Source of the DNA: Actinoplanes auranticolor
GTDB lineage: Bacteria > Actinomycetota > Actinomycetes > Mycobacteriales > Micromonosporaceae
Assembly (NCBI RefSeq): GCF_018332655.1
Contig: NZ_BOQL01000004.1
Span: forward strand, 1-64,000
Length of the DNA stretch: 64,000 bases
Direction: 5' to 3'
A program made the position numbers and the translations under genes. Within the stretch, counting starts at the first letter, position 1; each line of letters starts with the position of its first letter. The notes under the pieces were generated by a model. That model was not told the origin of the DNA. It saw nothing but the letters and a program-made list of their open reading frames with translations, and did not search any database. Positions 30,995-40,441 of the stretch are shown in pieces.

Positions 30995-33493
30995 ATGACG
31001 CTCACCGACCGCCTGCCCGGCACCGCCGAACCCGACGCCGTCTTCGACGCCTTCCAGAGCTGGGTGAGCGAGCAGGGACTGACGCTCTACCCGCATCAGG
31101 AGGAGGCGCTCATCGAGATCGCCACCGGGGCGAACGTCATCCTCAACACCCCCACCGGCTCGGGCAAGAGCCTGGTCGCCACCGGCGCACACTTCGCCGC
31201 CCTGGCCGACAAGCGCACCACCTTCTACACCGCGCCGATCAAGGCGCTGGTCAGCGAGAAGTTCTTCGCCCTGTGCGCGGTCTTCGGCGCGCACAACGTC
31301 GGCATGCTCACCGGCGACGCCAGCGTCAACGCCGACGCCCCGATCATCTGCTGCACCGCGGAGATCCTGGCCAACCTGGCGCTGCGCGAGGGCGCCGACG
31401 CCGACGTCGGCCAGGTCGTCATGGACGAGTTCCACTTCTACGCCGAGCCCGACCGCGGCTGGGCCTGGCAGGTGCCGCTGATCGAACTGCCGCAGGCCCA
31501 GTTCATCCTGATGTCGGCGACCCTGGGCGACACCACCCGCTTCGTCGACGACCTGAGCCGGCGCACCGGCCGGCCCACGGCCGTGGTCAGCAACACCGAG
31601 CGGCCGGTCCCGCTGGTCTTCCAGTACGCGATGACCCCGCTGCACGAGACCATCGAGGAGCTGCTGACCACCCGGCAGGCACCGGTCTACATCGTGCACT
31701 TCACCCAGGCCGCCGCCCTGGAACGCGCCCAGTCGCTGATGAGCATCAACATGTGCACCCGGGCCGAGAAGGACGCGATCGCCGCGGCCATCGGCAGTTT
31801 CCGGTTCACCGCCGGCTTCGGGCGCACCCTGAGCCGGCTGGTGCGCCACGGCATCGGCGTGCACCACGCCGGCATGCTGCCCAAGTACCGCCGGCTGGTG
31901 GAGACCCTCGCGCAGGCGGGCCTGCTCAAGGTCATCTGCGGTACGGACACCCTCGGCGTCGGCATCAACGTGCCCATCCGCACCGTGCTGTTCACCGGGC
32001 TGAGCAAGTACGACGGGGTCCGGACCCGGCTGCTCAAGGCCCGCGAGTTCCACCAGATCGCCGGGCGGGCCGGGCGGGCCGGCTACGACACCCTCGGCAC
32101 GGTCATCGTGCAGGCCCCCGAGCACGTCATCGACAACGAGCGGATGCTGGCCAAAGCCGGCGACGACCCGAAGAAGCGCCGCAAGGTGGTCCGCAAGAAG
32201 CCGCCGGAGGGCACCATCGGCTGGGGCCAGCCGACCTTCGACCGGCTCGTGGCCGCCGACCCGGAGCCGCTGACCTCCTCGTTCCAGGTGTCGCACGCGA
32301 TGCTGCTCAACGTGCTGGTCCGCGGGGGCGACCCGTTCGCCGCGATGCGGCACCTGCTCACCGACAACCACGAGGAGCCGGCCGCCCAGCGCCGGCACAT
32401 CCGCCGGGCCCTGGCCATCGCCCGGGCGCTGCTGGCCGGTGGGGTCATCGAGCGGGTCGCGACCGACGACGGCGTGCGCTACCGGCTCACCGAGGACCTG
32501 CAGATCGACTTCGCGCTCAACCAGGCGCTGTCGCCGTTCGCGCTGGCCTGCCTGGAGCTGCTCGACCGGGAGTCGCCGGAGTACCCGCTGGACGTGGTCT
32601 CGGTCATCGAGGCGACCCTGGAGGACCCGCGCCAGGTGCTGTCCGCGCAGCAGTTCAAGGCCAAGGGCGAGGCCGTCAACGCGATGAAGGCCGAGGGCAT
32701 CGAGTACGACCAGCGGATGGAGCTGCTGGAGGAGGTCACCTACCCCAAGCCGCTGCTGCCGCTGCTGGAGGGCGCGTACGAGACGTACCGGGGCGGGCAC
32801 CCGTGGGTCGCCGACTACGAGATCAAGCCCAAGGCCGTGGTCCGCGACATGTACGAGCGCGCCATGACCTTCACCGAGTACGTCTCCTTCTACGGCCTGT
32901 CCCGCTCCGAGGGCCTGGTCCTGCGCTACCTCGCGGACGCGTTCCGGGCCCTGCGCCAGACCGTGCCCGAGGACGCCCGCACCGAGGAGCTCACCGACCT
33001 GATCGAGTGGCTCGGCGAGCTGGTCCGCCAGGTCGACTCCAGCCTGCTCGACGAGTGGGAGCGGCTGCGCAACCCCGGCGCCGAGATCGTCGAGGTGTCG
33101 CCGCTGGACGACAAGCCGCCGGCGGTCACCCGCAACGTGCGGGCGTTCCGGGTGCTGGTGCGCAACGCGATGTTCCGCCGGGTGGAGCTGTTCGCGCTGC
33201 GCCGGGCCGAGGACCTGGGCGAGCTGGACGCCGAGTCGGGCTGGAACACCGATCGCTGGATCGAGGCCCTGGAGGACTACTACGCCGAGTATCCGGTGGT
33301 CGGCACCGGGCCCTCGGCGCGCGGGCCGGCGCTGCTGCACATCGAGACCACGCCGACGGTGTGGAGGGTGCGGCAGGTCTTCGAGGACCCCGAGGGCGAC
33401 CACGACTGGGGCATCGAGGCCGAGGTGGACCTGGCGGCCAGCGACGAGCTGGGCGCCGCGGCGATCCGGATCACGGCGGTGGGCCCGCACTGA
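30995..33493 (+). CDS. Ski2-like DEAD/DEAH RNA helicase with DUF3516 C-terminus
   Basis: 832-residue superfamily 2 helicase. Motif I is NTPTGSGKS, motif Ia TAPIKALVSEKFF, motif II DEFHFY (DEFH box), motif III LMSATLGD, motif V GTDTLGVGINVPIR and motif VI HQIAGRAGRAGYD. The C-terminal 400 residues, with PPEGTIGWGQPTFDRL and a helical bundle, match DUF3516, found in actinobacterial relatives of the Ski2/Mtr4 group. A role in RNA unwinding or degradation is likely. TAGGGT lies 9 nt before the ATG, so the leader is very short. The 3' end overlaps the convergent sensor kinase gene by 23 bp. Confidence 0.9.
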   Translation: MTLTDRLPGTAEPDAVFDAFQSWVSEQGLTLYPHQEEALIEIATGANVILNTPTGSGKSLVATGAHFAALADKRTTFYTAPIKALVSEKFFALCAVFGAHNVGMLTGDASVNADAPIICCTAEILANLALREGADADVGQVVMDEFHFYAEPDRGWAWQVPLIELPQAQFILMSATLGDTTRFVDDLSRRTGRPTAVVSNTERPVPLVFQYAMTPLHETIEELLTTRQAPVYIVHFTQAAALERAQSLMSINMCTRAEKDAIAAAIGSFRFTAGFGRTLSRLVRHGIGVHHAGMLPKYRRLVETLAQAGLLKVICGTDTLGVGINVPIRTVLFTGLSKYDGVRTRLLKAREFHQIAGRAGRAGYDTLGTVIVQAPEHVIDNERMLAKAGDDPKKRRKVVRKKPPEGTIGWGQPTFDRLVAADPEPLTSSFQVSHAMLLNVLVRGGDPFAAMRHLLTDNHEEPAAQRRHIRRALAIARALLAGGVIERVATDDGVRYRLTEDLQIDFALNQALSPFALACLELLDRESPEYPLDVVSVIEATLEDPRQVLSAQQFKAKGEAVNAMKAEGIEYDQRMELLEEVTYPKPLLPLLEGAYETYRGGHPWVADYEIKPKAVVRDMYERAMTFTEYVSFYGLSRSEGLVLRYLADAFRALRQTVPEDARTEELTDLIEWLGELVRQVDSSLLDEWERLRNPGAEIVEVSPLDDKPPAVTRNVRAFRVLVRNAMFRRVELFALRRAEDLGELDAESGWNTDRWIEALEDYYAEYPVVGTGPSARGPALLHIETTPTVWRVRQVFEDPEGDHDWGIEAEVDLAASDELGAAAIRITAVGPH

Positions 33494-35288
33494 GCGGCGG
33501 CGGGTCCGCGCTGACCGCCGCGGTCGGGCGCAGCGGCAGGCACACCGTGAAGGTGGTGCCGGCCCCGGGCTCGCTGGTGACCTCGATGTAGCCGTCGTGG
33601 TCGCGCACGATGCGTTGGGCGATGGTCAGGCCGAGGCCGGTGCCGCCGGTCGCGCGCTGCCGGGCCGGGTCGGCCCGCCAGAACCGGTCGAAGACCCGCA
33701 GCAGGTCCGCCGGGGTCATGCCGACGCCGGTGTCGCGCACGGTCAGCACGGCTTCCGCCCCGCGTTCGCGGACGCGGACCAGGATGTGGCCGCCGGTGTC
33801 GGTGTAGCGCACCGCGTTGGTCAGCAGGTTGCCCAGGACCTGGCGCAGCCGGTCCGGATCGGCCTCGATCCACACCGGGGCCGGCACGTCCACGGTCAGC
33901 GCGATCCCGGCCTCGGCGGCGACCGCCCGGTGCGCGGTCGCGCCCACCTGCACCAGGTCGGCCAGGTCGATCGGGCCCTTGGCGTAGCGCAGGTCGCCGA
34001 CCTCGGCCAGGGCCAGCACCTGCAGGTCGTCGAGGATGCGCCGCTGCAGCATGGTCTCCTCGTGCAGCGAGGCGAACAGCTCCCGGCTCGGCTCGACCAC
34101 CCCGTCGGACAGACCCTCGAGGTAGCCGCGCAGATTCGACAGCGGCGTGCGCATCTCGTGCGCGACGTCGGCCACCAGGCGGCGCTGGCGTTCCTCGCTG
34201 CGCTGCACGGCCTCGGCCATGGCGTTGAACGACTGCGACAGCCGGGCCAGCTCACCGCGGCCGGAGGCGGGCACCCGCACGTTCAGCCGGCCGCCGGCGA
34301 GCAACCGCGAGGCCTCGGTGAGCCGGCGTACCGGATGGCTGACCAGCCGGGCGATCCAGGCCGTGCCGATCAGCGCCACCAGGATCAGCCCGGCGACGCC
34401 GAAGGCGGCGGGCCGGCCGAGCTGGCCGACATCGGTCTCACCGGACGCGCCGAGATAGAGCTGCAACGGCAGGGCGGCCGACACCCCGGCCCGGTCGTTG
34501 AAGGTGGTGGCCGCGCAGTTGCGGTCCATCTCCGGCGCCCCCGGCGCGCTGCACTGCTGGTACGTCAACAGGTCGATGTCGATGCGCTTGCGGTTCTCCA
34601 GCACCAGCTCCGACGCCTTGCGGACACAGCCGGCGTGCTCCTGGAGCTGCTGCCGGGTCAGATACGGGGCCCGGTCGGTCAGCAGGACCGCCTCGGTGCC
34701 GGGCTTCTCGTCGGCGATGCACCGCACGGCCACCAACGCCGCCCGGTACTGGGCCAGCTGGCGCAGCATCCCCGCCACCGGTGTCCGCTCGACGGGGCGG
34801 ACCGGGTCGGGGGCCGGGCCGAACAGCGGTCCGGTCAGCAGCACGCTGGCGGGAACCCCCTTGCCGAGCAGGGCGGCCAGTGCCGGCTGAGCGGCGGCGT
34901 CGGCGGCGTCGGCGTCGGCGTCGGCGGCCCAGGACTCCAGCTGCGGCCGCGGGTCGATCAGCATGGGGCCGGGGCGTACCGGACCGGCGGCGCGGCCGGC
35001 CAGGTTGTCCGTGTCGACCAGCACCGTCTGGTCCAGGGTGATCAGCCGGATGTGCAGCCCGGTCTGCCGGGAGAGGTCGGCGGCGAGGCGATCCACGCCA
35101 GGCCACCGCCCGTGCAGCAGGCCGTAGCGGGCCACCTGGTCGGCGATCTCGAAGCGGTGCCGGTCAGCGCTGGCCTGGGCCTCGTTGAACGCCCGGGAGG
35201 TCAGGCTGAGCGTCAGCCAGGCGGTCGCCCCGATCGCGGTCACGGCCACCACCATGACCAGCAGGAAGATGCGCAGCCGGAAGCTCAT
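33471..35288 (-). CDS. Sensor histidine kinase
   Basis: 605-residue membrane kinase of the EnvZ/PhoR type. TM1 is at about 6-29, a large extracytoplasmic sensor domain spans about 30-295 (with Asp/Ala tract ADADADAADAA and four Cys), TM2 is at about 298-318, then HAMP. The dimerisation domain has DVAHEMRTPLSNLRG with the phosphorylated His; the ATPase domain shows LGNLLTNAVRYT (N box), DTGVGM (G1) and GGTGLGLTIA (G2). It is encoded after its response regulator with ATGA coupling. The size and Cys content of the sensor domain suggest a redox or wall-related stimulus, but this is only a guess. Confidence 0.92.
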   Translation of the reverse strand: MSFRLRIFLLVMVVAVTAIGATAWLTLSLTSRAFNEAQASADRHRFEIADQVARYGLLHGRWPGVDRLAADLSRQTGLHIRLITLDQTVLVDTDNLAGRAAGPVRPGPMLIDPRPQLESWAADADADAADAAAQPALAALLGKGVPASVLLTGPLFGPAPDPVRPVERTPVAGMLRQLAQYRAALVAVRCIADEKPGTEAVLLTDRAPYLTRQQLQEHAGCVRKASELVLENRKRIDIDLLTYQQCSAPGAPEMDRNCAATTFNDRAGVSAALPLQLYLGASGETDVGQLGRPAAFGVAGLILVALIGTAWIARLVSHPVRRLTEASRLLAGGRLNVRVPASGRGELARLSQSFNAMAEAVQRSEERQRRLVADVAHEMRTPLSNLRGYLEGLSDGVVEPSRELFASLHEETMLQRRILDDLQVLALAEVGDLRYAKGPIDLADLVQVGATAHRAVAAEAGIALTVDVPAPVWIEADPDRLRQVLGNLLTNAVRYTDTGGHILVRVRERGAEAVLTVRDTGVGMTPADLLRVFDRFWRADPARQRATGGTGLGLTIAQRIVRDHDGYIEVTSEPGAGTTFTVCLPLRPTAAVSADPPPLSAGPPP

Positions 35289-35971
35289 TGCTCGGCCATC
35301 CGGTAGCCGCGGCCGTACACCGTCTGCACGTACCGCGGCTCGGCCGGATCGGTCTCGATCTTGCGGCGCAGGTTGACCACGTGGGCGTCGACCGTGCGCT
35401 CGGAGACGTCCTGCTCGAAGCCGAACGTCTTGTCGATGATCTGCCCCCGGGTGAAGACCCGCCCGGGCTCGCGGGCCAGCAGCTCGACGATGCCGAACTC
35501 CTTGGCGGTCAGGTGCACCGTGGCCCCGGCGACCCGCACCTCGAACCGGCCGGCGTCCACCTCGAGGTCGCCGACGCGCAGGGTGGCGGACTGGGCGTCC
35601 GCGGTCCCGATCCGGCGCAGCAGGGCCCGCACCCGGGCGGTCAGCTCCCGCGGGCTGACCGGCTTGGCCAGATAGTCGTCAGCACCGATGTCCAGGCCCA
35701 GCAGCATGTCGTTCTCCGACGAGCGCGCGGTGACCAGCAGGATGGCGATCGACGACGACTCGGCCCGCAGGATGCGGCAGACGTCGAGCCCGTCGACCAG
35801 CGGCATCATCACGTCCAGGATCACCAGGTCGGGGCGACGGGCCCGGGCCTGCTCCAGTGCGGCCCTCCCGTCACCCACGGTCAGCACGTGATGGCCCTCC
35901 CGCTCAAGGTACAGGCGGATGAGCTGGGCGTGCTTGGGATCGTCGTCAGCTACCAGGATCCGAGCGGTCAC
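35285..35971 (-). CDS. OmpR/PhoB-family response regulator
   Basis: 228-residue regulator. The receiver domain shows the acidic pocket ADDD near the N terminus, the phosphorylated Asp in DLVILDVMMP, Thr in LLVTARSS and Lys in DYLAKPVSP. The winged-helix domain includes LTAKEFGIVELLAREPG and DAHVVNLRRKIETDP, ending GRGYRM. The GTG at 35971 gives the standard N terminus; a TTG nine codons upstream is less likely. It is the first gene of a two-gene operon with the kinase. The promoter region is shared with the divergent asparagine synthetase gene. Confidence 0.93.
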   Translation of the reverse strand: MTARILVADDDPKHAQLIRLYLEREGHHVLTVGDGRAALEQARARRPDLVILDVMMPLVDGLDVCRILRAESSSIAILLVTARSSENDMLLGLDIGADDYLAKPVSPRELTARVRALLRRIGTADAQSATLRVGDLEVDAGRFEVRVAGATVHLTAKEFGIVELLAREPGRVFTRGQIIDKTFGFEQDVSERTVDAHVVNLRRKIETDPAEPRYVQTVYGRGYRMAEQ

Positions 35972-36136
35972 GGACGCGATTCTCACCCAGGACGTCAACC
36001 CCAGGGGCGAATGTCAGATTCCGGTGAAGATCCGTACCGGTTCCGGTGCGACCACAGTTCCCGGCCACTTCCTCACAAGTCCTTCATAGCCCGCTCCCTA
36101 CGGTGCAGATCCGCTCGTTACCGAAGGAGTGCCGCG

Positions 36137-38065
36137 ATGTGTGGTCTGAGCGTGTTCGTGAGCAGCCGGGCGAACGCCGGTGTCCCCGACCCCGCGTCGG
36201 CCGCCGCCTTCGCCGAGGCGCTGGCCACGATGCACCACCGGGGGCCCGACGACACCCAGATCGAGTACGGCGACGGCCTGGCCTTCGGGTTCCAGCGGCT
36301 GGCCATCGTCGACGTGGCGGAGAGCCGCCAGCCCGCGCACTACCCGGTCGACGGCCCGCAGGCCGGCCGCTGGACCGTGGTGTTCAACGGCGAGATCTAC
36401 AACTACCGTGAGCTGCGGGCCGATCTGATCCGCGAGCACGGCGCCACCTTCGCCACCCACGGCGACACCGAGGTGCTGGCGGCGGCGTTCCACTACTGGG
36501 GTGCGGCGGCGCTGTCGCGGCTGCGGGGGATGTTCGCGTTCGTGGCGTACGACCACTGGACCGCCACCGTGCACGCGGCCCGCGACCCGTTCGGGATCAA
36601 GCCGCTGTACCTGCTGGAGACCTCGGACGGGCTGTTCATGGCCAGCGAGCGCAAGGCCCTGCTGCCGTTCAGCGGCAACTCCGGGGCGGCGCTGGACACC
36701 GACGCGCTGGCGCACTACCTGACCCTGCAGTACGTGCCGGACCCGATGACGCTGCACCGGCACGTGCGGCGGCTGCCGCCGGGGCACCGGATGACCTGGA
36801 CGCCGGGCGGCGGTCAGCGTCTGCACCGCTACTTCCGCCCGTCGCTGCGTCCGCTGCACGTCCGCCCGGACGTGGCCATCCACGCCATCCGCGACGCGTT
36901 GCGCGACAGCGTCCGCAAGCACCTGCACGCCGAGGTGCCGGTCGGGGCGTTCCTGTCCAGCGGGGTGGACTCGTCGGCCATCGTCGCGCTGGCCGCCGAG
37001 GTCAAGCCGGACCTGCACGCGTTCACCGCGGGCTTCGCCCAGGAGGGCTACTCGGAGATCGAGATCGCCCAGGACACCGCCGACCAGCTCGGGGTGCGGC
37101 TGACCCCGACGGTGGTCACCGAGGACGACGTCATCCGGGAGCTGCCCCGCATCGTGCAGCTGCTCGACGACCCGGTGGCGGACCCGTCGCTGGTGCCGCT
37201 CTACTTCCTGGCCCGTACGGCGTCCCGGTTCGTCACCGTGGTGCTGTCCGGGGAGGGCTCGGACGAGCTGTTCGGCGGCTACACGATCTACCGCGAGCCG
37301 ATGTCGCTGGCCGGCATCGAGCGGCTGCCCGCCGGCATGAAGCGGGGCCTGCGCAGCCTGTCGAAGGTCATCCCGGAGGGCGTGAAGGGCCACAGCTTCC
37401 TGGAGCGCGGCACCACGCCGATCGAGGAGCGCTACTACGGCAACGCCCGGATCTTCTCCCCGGCGGAGAAGGCCGAGCTGATGCGCTTCACCGCCGACCC
37501 GCACACGGTGATCACGAGCAAGCTGTACGCGGAGACCGCCGACGTCGACGACGTCGCCTCGATGCAGTACGTGGATCTGCACACCTGGCTGCCCGGCGAC
37601 ATCCTGACCAAGGCCGACCGGATGTCCATGGCCCACTCCCTGGAACTGCGGGTCCCGTTCCTGGATCAGGCGGTGTACGCCGCCGCGGCGGGCCTGCCCA
37701 CCGAGATGAAGCTGCCCGCCGGTAACCGCACGACCAAGTACGCGTTGCGCGAAGCCATGCGCGGCATCGTGCCGGAGTCGGTCCGCGACCGCCGCAAGCT
37801 GGGCTTCCCCACCCCGACCCGGCTGTGGCTCAAGGGCGCGATCGGGGACTGGATCGCCGAGCTGATGGCCGGCTCGCAGACCGGGCACCTGCTCGACCTC
37901 GGCTACGCCCAGCGGCTGCTGGCCGAGCACCGGGCCGGCGTGGCGGACAACTCCCGCAAGGTCTGGACGGTGGCGATGTTCTGCCTGTGGCACGCGATCA
38001 CGGTGGAGCGGTCGCTGGACCCGGCCCCGCCGCTGACCCGGCCGGCGGCGACCGCAGCCGCGTGA
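36137..38065 (+). CDS. asnB: Asparagine synthase (glutamine-hydrolysing)
   Basis: 642-residue AsnB-type enzyme. The mature catalytic Cys follows the initiator Met (MCGLSVFV); the class II glutaminase domain has HHRGPDDT, FGFQRLAIVD and VFNGEIYNYREL. The synthetase domain has the PP-loop SSGVDSSAIVALA, GEGSDELFGGY and the C-terminal RMSMAHSLELRVPFLD. It converts aspartate to asparagine with ATP and glutamine; related enzymes also amidate wall peptidoglycan or antibiotics. GAAGGAG lies 8 nt before the ATG. It is divergent from the two-component operon, which might regulate it. Confidence 0.9.
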   Translation: MCGLSVFVSSRANAGVPDPASAAAFAEALATMHHRGPDDTQIEYGDGLAFGFQRLAIVDVAESRQPAHYPVDGPQAGRWTVVFNGEIYNYRELRADLIREHGATFATHGDTEVLAAAFHYWGAAALSRLRGMFAFVAYDHWTATVHAARDPFGIKPLYLLETSDGLFMASERKALLPFSGNSGAALDTDALAHYLTLQYVPDPMTLHRHVRRLPPGHRMTWTPGGGQRLHRYFRPSLRPLHVRPDVAIHAIRDALRDSVRKHLHAEVPVGAFLSSGVDSSAIVALAAEVKPDLHAFTAGFAQEGYSEIEIAQDTADQLGVRLTPTVVTEDDVIRELPRIVQLLDDPVADPSLVPLYFLARTASRFVTVVLSGEGSDELFGGYTIYREPMSLAGIERLPAGMKRGLRSLSKVIPEGVKGHSFLERGTTPIEERYYGNARIFSPAEKAELMRFTADPHTVITSKLYAETADVDDVASMQYVDLHTWLPGDILTKADRMSMAHSLELRVPFLDQAVYAAAAGLPTEMKLPAGNRTTKYALREAMRGIVPESVRDRRKLGFPTPTRLWLKGAIGDWIAELMAGSQTGHLLDLGYAQRLLAEHRAGVADNSRKVWTVAMFCLWHAITVERSLDPAPPLTRPAATAAA

Positions 38066-38100
38066 GCTCAGCAACCGGCCGGCCCGTCCGAAGGTGAGGT

Positions 38101-38868
38101 ATGCGACGGCTGGGGTGGATGCTCGCGACGGCACTGGCGCTGGTCCTGCCGGCCGGGTGCGCGCCCGCGCCGTCCGGGGTGCCTGCGGCTGCCGCGCCGT
38201 CGGCGCCGGGGCGGCTGCCGGCCGCGCGGCAGGCGGCCAAGCCCGTCGTGGTCAGTTATCCCGCACGGGGCCACGGCGACTGGCTGGTGGCCGCCGGGTC
38301 GGCCCGGACCGCCGGCCGGGCCGGCCCGTTGCTGCGCTACCGGGTCCTGGTCGAGACTGACATCAGGGGCGTCGGGACCGGTGCCTTCGCCGACGCGGTC
38401 ACCAGGATTCTGGCGGATCCGCGCGGCTGGACGGCCGGCGGCACGCTGCGGCTGCGCCGGGTCGGGCCGGGCCAGCGGTACGACTTTACGATCTTCCTGG
38501 CCACGCCCCGCACCCGCGACCGGCTCTGCGGTAGCGGCGCCGACGCCTACACGTCCTGCCGCAGCGGCGACCGCGTCGTGCTCAACGTGGCCCGCTGGAT
38601 CAAGGGCGTGCCCCGCTACGGCTCCGCACTGGCGGTCTACCGGCAGTACATGGTCAACCACGAGGTCGGGCACCGCCTCGGGCACGGCCACGAACGCTGC
38701 CCCGGGCGGGGTGCGCCGGCCCCGGTCATGCAGCAGCAGACGCTGGGACTGCACGGCTGCCGGGCGAACGCGTGGCCGTACCGGGCCGGCCGGCGGTACG
38801 CGGGACGCTCCGGCGCGTACGCCGATCCGGTGCCGCCGCCGGACCGCGGGGTCCGCCGTCCGGGTTAG
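38101..38868 (+). CDS. DUF3152 lipoprotein, putative zinc protease fold (copy A)
   Basis: 255-residue exported lipoprotein: signal peptide with lipobox LPAGC (Cys20), then a Pro/Ala-rich linker and a DUF3152 domain (about 75-235). The domain contains YDFTIFLATPRTRD, RVVLNVARW and the zinc-binding HEVGHRLGHGHERC motif around 187-200, followed by PVMQQQTLGLHGC. The motif HExxHxxxxxH is that of metzincin-like proteases, so a metallopeptidase role is likely but unproved. It is 35 bp downstream of asnB and probably co-transcribed with it. A paralogue lies in inverted orientation 130 bp away. Confidence 0.82.
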   Translation: MRRLGWMLATALALVLPAGCAPAPSGVPAAAAPSAPGRLPAARQAAKPVVVSYPARGHGDWLVAAGSARTAGRAGPLLRYRVLVETDIRGVGTGAFADAVTRILADPRGWTAGGTLRLRRVGPGQRYDFTIFLATPRTRDRLCGSGADAYTSCRSGDRVVLNVARWIKGVPRYGSALAVYRQYMVNHEVGHRLGHGHERCPGRGAPAPVMQQQTLGLHGCRANAWPYRAGRRYAGRSGAYADPVPPPDRGVRRPG

Positions 38869-39211
38869 GCCGAACGCCGCGCCCGCGCACCGGACGGATC
38901 ATCTCAGCGCCGCCGCGACCCACCGCCGCTGGGCCTTCGTCCTCCTCGCCGCCGTGGCCATCGCCGGGGGCACCCGCCTGATCTCCTGAGCCGGTCCCCT
39001 ACGAAGACGGCACCTCGTCGTCGTAGCTGCCCGGCCGGCCGGCGTACCGTTCGCCGTCGCGGTAGGGCCAGGGGTTCGCCGTGCACCCGTGCAGGCCCAG
39101 CGTCTGCTGCTGCATGACCGGGGCCGGCTCGCCCCGCCCGGGGCAGCGTTCGTGGCCGTGCCCGAGGCGGTGCCCGACCTCGTGGTTGACCATGTACTGG
39201 CGGTAGACCGC
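38632..39211. repeat. Inverted repeat joining the two DUF3152 genes
   Basis: 38644-38711 and 39132-39199 are perfect 68-bp reverse complements. With a few mismatches the similarity extends to about 38632-38760 and 39083-39211 (five mismatches counted by eye over roughly 128 bp). It covers the zinc-motif codons of both genes. Confidence 0.9.
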
Positions 39212-39751
39212 GAGCGGCGCCCGGTAGTGCGGCACCCCGTGCGCCCAGCGGGCCACGTTGAGCACCACCCGGGCACCGTTGCGGCAGGACGTGTAGCCGT
39301 CCGGCACGTCCTGGCACAGCTCGTCCCGGGTGCGCGGGGTGACCAGGAAGATCGTGAAGTCGTACCGGTCGCCGGGCCCGACCCGGCGCAGCTGCCGGAC
39401 CCCGCCGGCGGACCAGCCCCGCGGGTCCTCCAGCGTCCGCTGCACCGCGGCGGCGAACCCGGCGGTGGAGACCCCGGTGATGTCCTTCTCGACCTGCACC
39501 CGGTAGCGCAGCACCGTGCCGCGCGGCGGTGCGGGGCGCTGGGCGGCGGCCGTGCGGAACCGGCCGCCGCCCCGCTCCGGATACCGGATCCGGGGCGCTT
39601 TGCGCACCGGCGTGCCGGCCGCCTCGGGCGACGCCGACGGGCTCACCGGTACGGCGGCCGGACCGGCCACAGTGGGATCCCCCACCGGCCCGCAGCCGGC
39701 CAGCAGCATCATCAGGACCAGCACCGCGGTACGGCCACCGGCGCGCGACAT
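38999..39751 (-). CDS. DUF3152 lipoprotein, putative zinc protease fold (copy B)
   Basis: 250-residue paralogue of copy A in convergent orientation. Lipobox LLAGC near residue 20, Pro/Ser/Ala-rich linker, then DUF3152 with YDFTIFLVTPRTRDELC, RVVLNVARWAHGVPHY, the zinc motif HEVGHRLGHGHERC and PVMQQQTLGLHGC. The first 100 residues are much more diverged from copy A than the zinc-motif segment, which is almost identical even at DNA level. It has its own upstream region (39752-39858) with a plausible ribosome site (GGGACG). Confidence 0.82.
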   Translation of the reverse strand: MSRAGGRTAVLVLMMLLAGCGPVGDPTVAGPAAVPVSPSASPEAAGTPVRKAPRIRYPERGGGRFRTAAAQRPAPPRGTVLRYRVQVEKDITGVSTAGFAAAVQRTLEDPRGWSAGGVRQLRRVGPGDRYDFTIFLVTPRTRDELCQDVPDGYTSCRNGARVVLNVARWAHGVPHYRAPLAVYRQYMVNHEVGHRLGHGHERCPGRGEPAPVMQQQTLGLHGCTANPWPYRDGERYAGRPGSYDDEVPSS

Positions 39752-39858
39752 GGAACGTCCCTTCGGCAGGCAACAGGTGTTGTGCGAAGGGAAGGACTGC
39801 CGGGGGCCACGGAAGGTTGATGCACCGGCCCGTCAACCTTTCCGGGCCGTCACTCGTC

Positions 39859-40359
39859 TCAGGCGGGAGCGTGCCGGGCCGTGTGCACGGCGAACGGGGC
39901 CAGTCCGGCCTCGGCGCGGCGCGCGTCCATGCCGTCCGGATCCTCGACCGGCCACGGCACCGGGGCGCCGTCGGCCACCCCGGCGATCTGGGTGCCGTAG
40001 AGCTGGGGACGGCCCTCGTTGACCAGCACGCGGTCGCGCAGCATGGCCAGCGCCGACGGATCGGCCTCCCCCGCCGCGACGGCCGCGGCGAGCAGGGGCA
40101 GGACCCGGCGCTGCAGGTCGAGCTGCTGGTCCGCGTGCTGGGCGACGAGGAAGGCCCGGCGCGCGGCCTCGGCGCCGACCATGGTCACCGTCGGCCAGCC
40201 GTACGCGTCCAGGATCTCGGCGAGACGGTCGGCGTTGCGCACCGTGATCCGCCGGTGCGCCAGCCGCCCGGCCGGGTCCCCGCCCAGCGCGCCGGGCTGA
40301 GCGTCGCGGTCTTCGTCGGTCAGAGCGATCAGTTCCCGGGCCAGGTCGTCGTTCGTCAT
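39859..40359 (-). CDS. DUF6624-like protein
   Basis: 166-residue soluble protein. The helical body has DRLAEILDAYGWPTVTMVG and AFLVAQHADQQLDLQRRVLP, then LRDRVLVNEGRPQLYGTQ, which is the hallmark block of the DUF6624 group (mostly helical, His- and Gln-rich, unknown function). The ATG at 40359 was chosen; a TAGCGT hexamer lies 8 nt upstream (40368-40373). Single-gene unit between the DUF3152 lipoprotein and the EamA transporter. Confidence 0.7.
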   Translation of the reverse strand: MTNDDLARELIALTDEDRDAQPGALGGDPAGRLAHRRITVRNADRLAEILDAYGWPTVTMVGAEAARRAFLVAQHADQQLDLQRRVLPLLAAAVAAGEADPSALAMLRDRVLVNEGRPQLYGTQIAGVADGAPVPWPVEDPDGMDARRAEAGLAPFAVHTARHAPA

Positions 40360-40441
40360 GGGCGTCGACGCTAGGGCGCGCGGCATGCGGGACGGGCGGG
40401 GACCACCCGAGGGCTCGCCGACGGCGTTCTGCGATGATTCA

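Noticed and set aside
38869..38998. Small gene between the two DUF3152 genes
   Set aside because: A short hydrophobic frame exists but has no start codon with a ribosome site.
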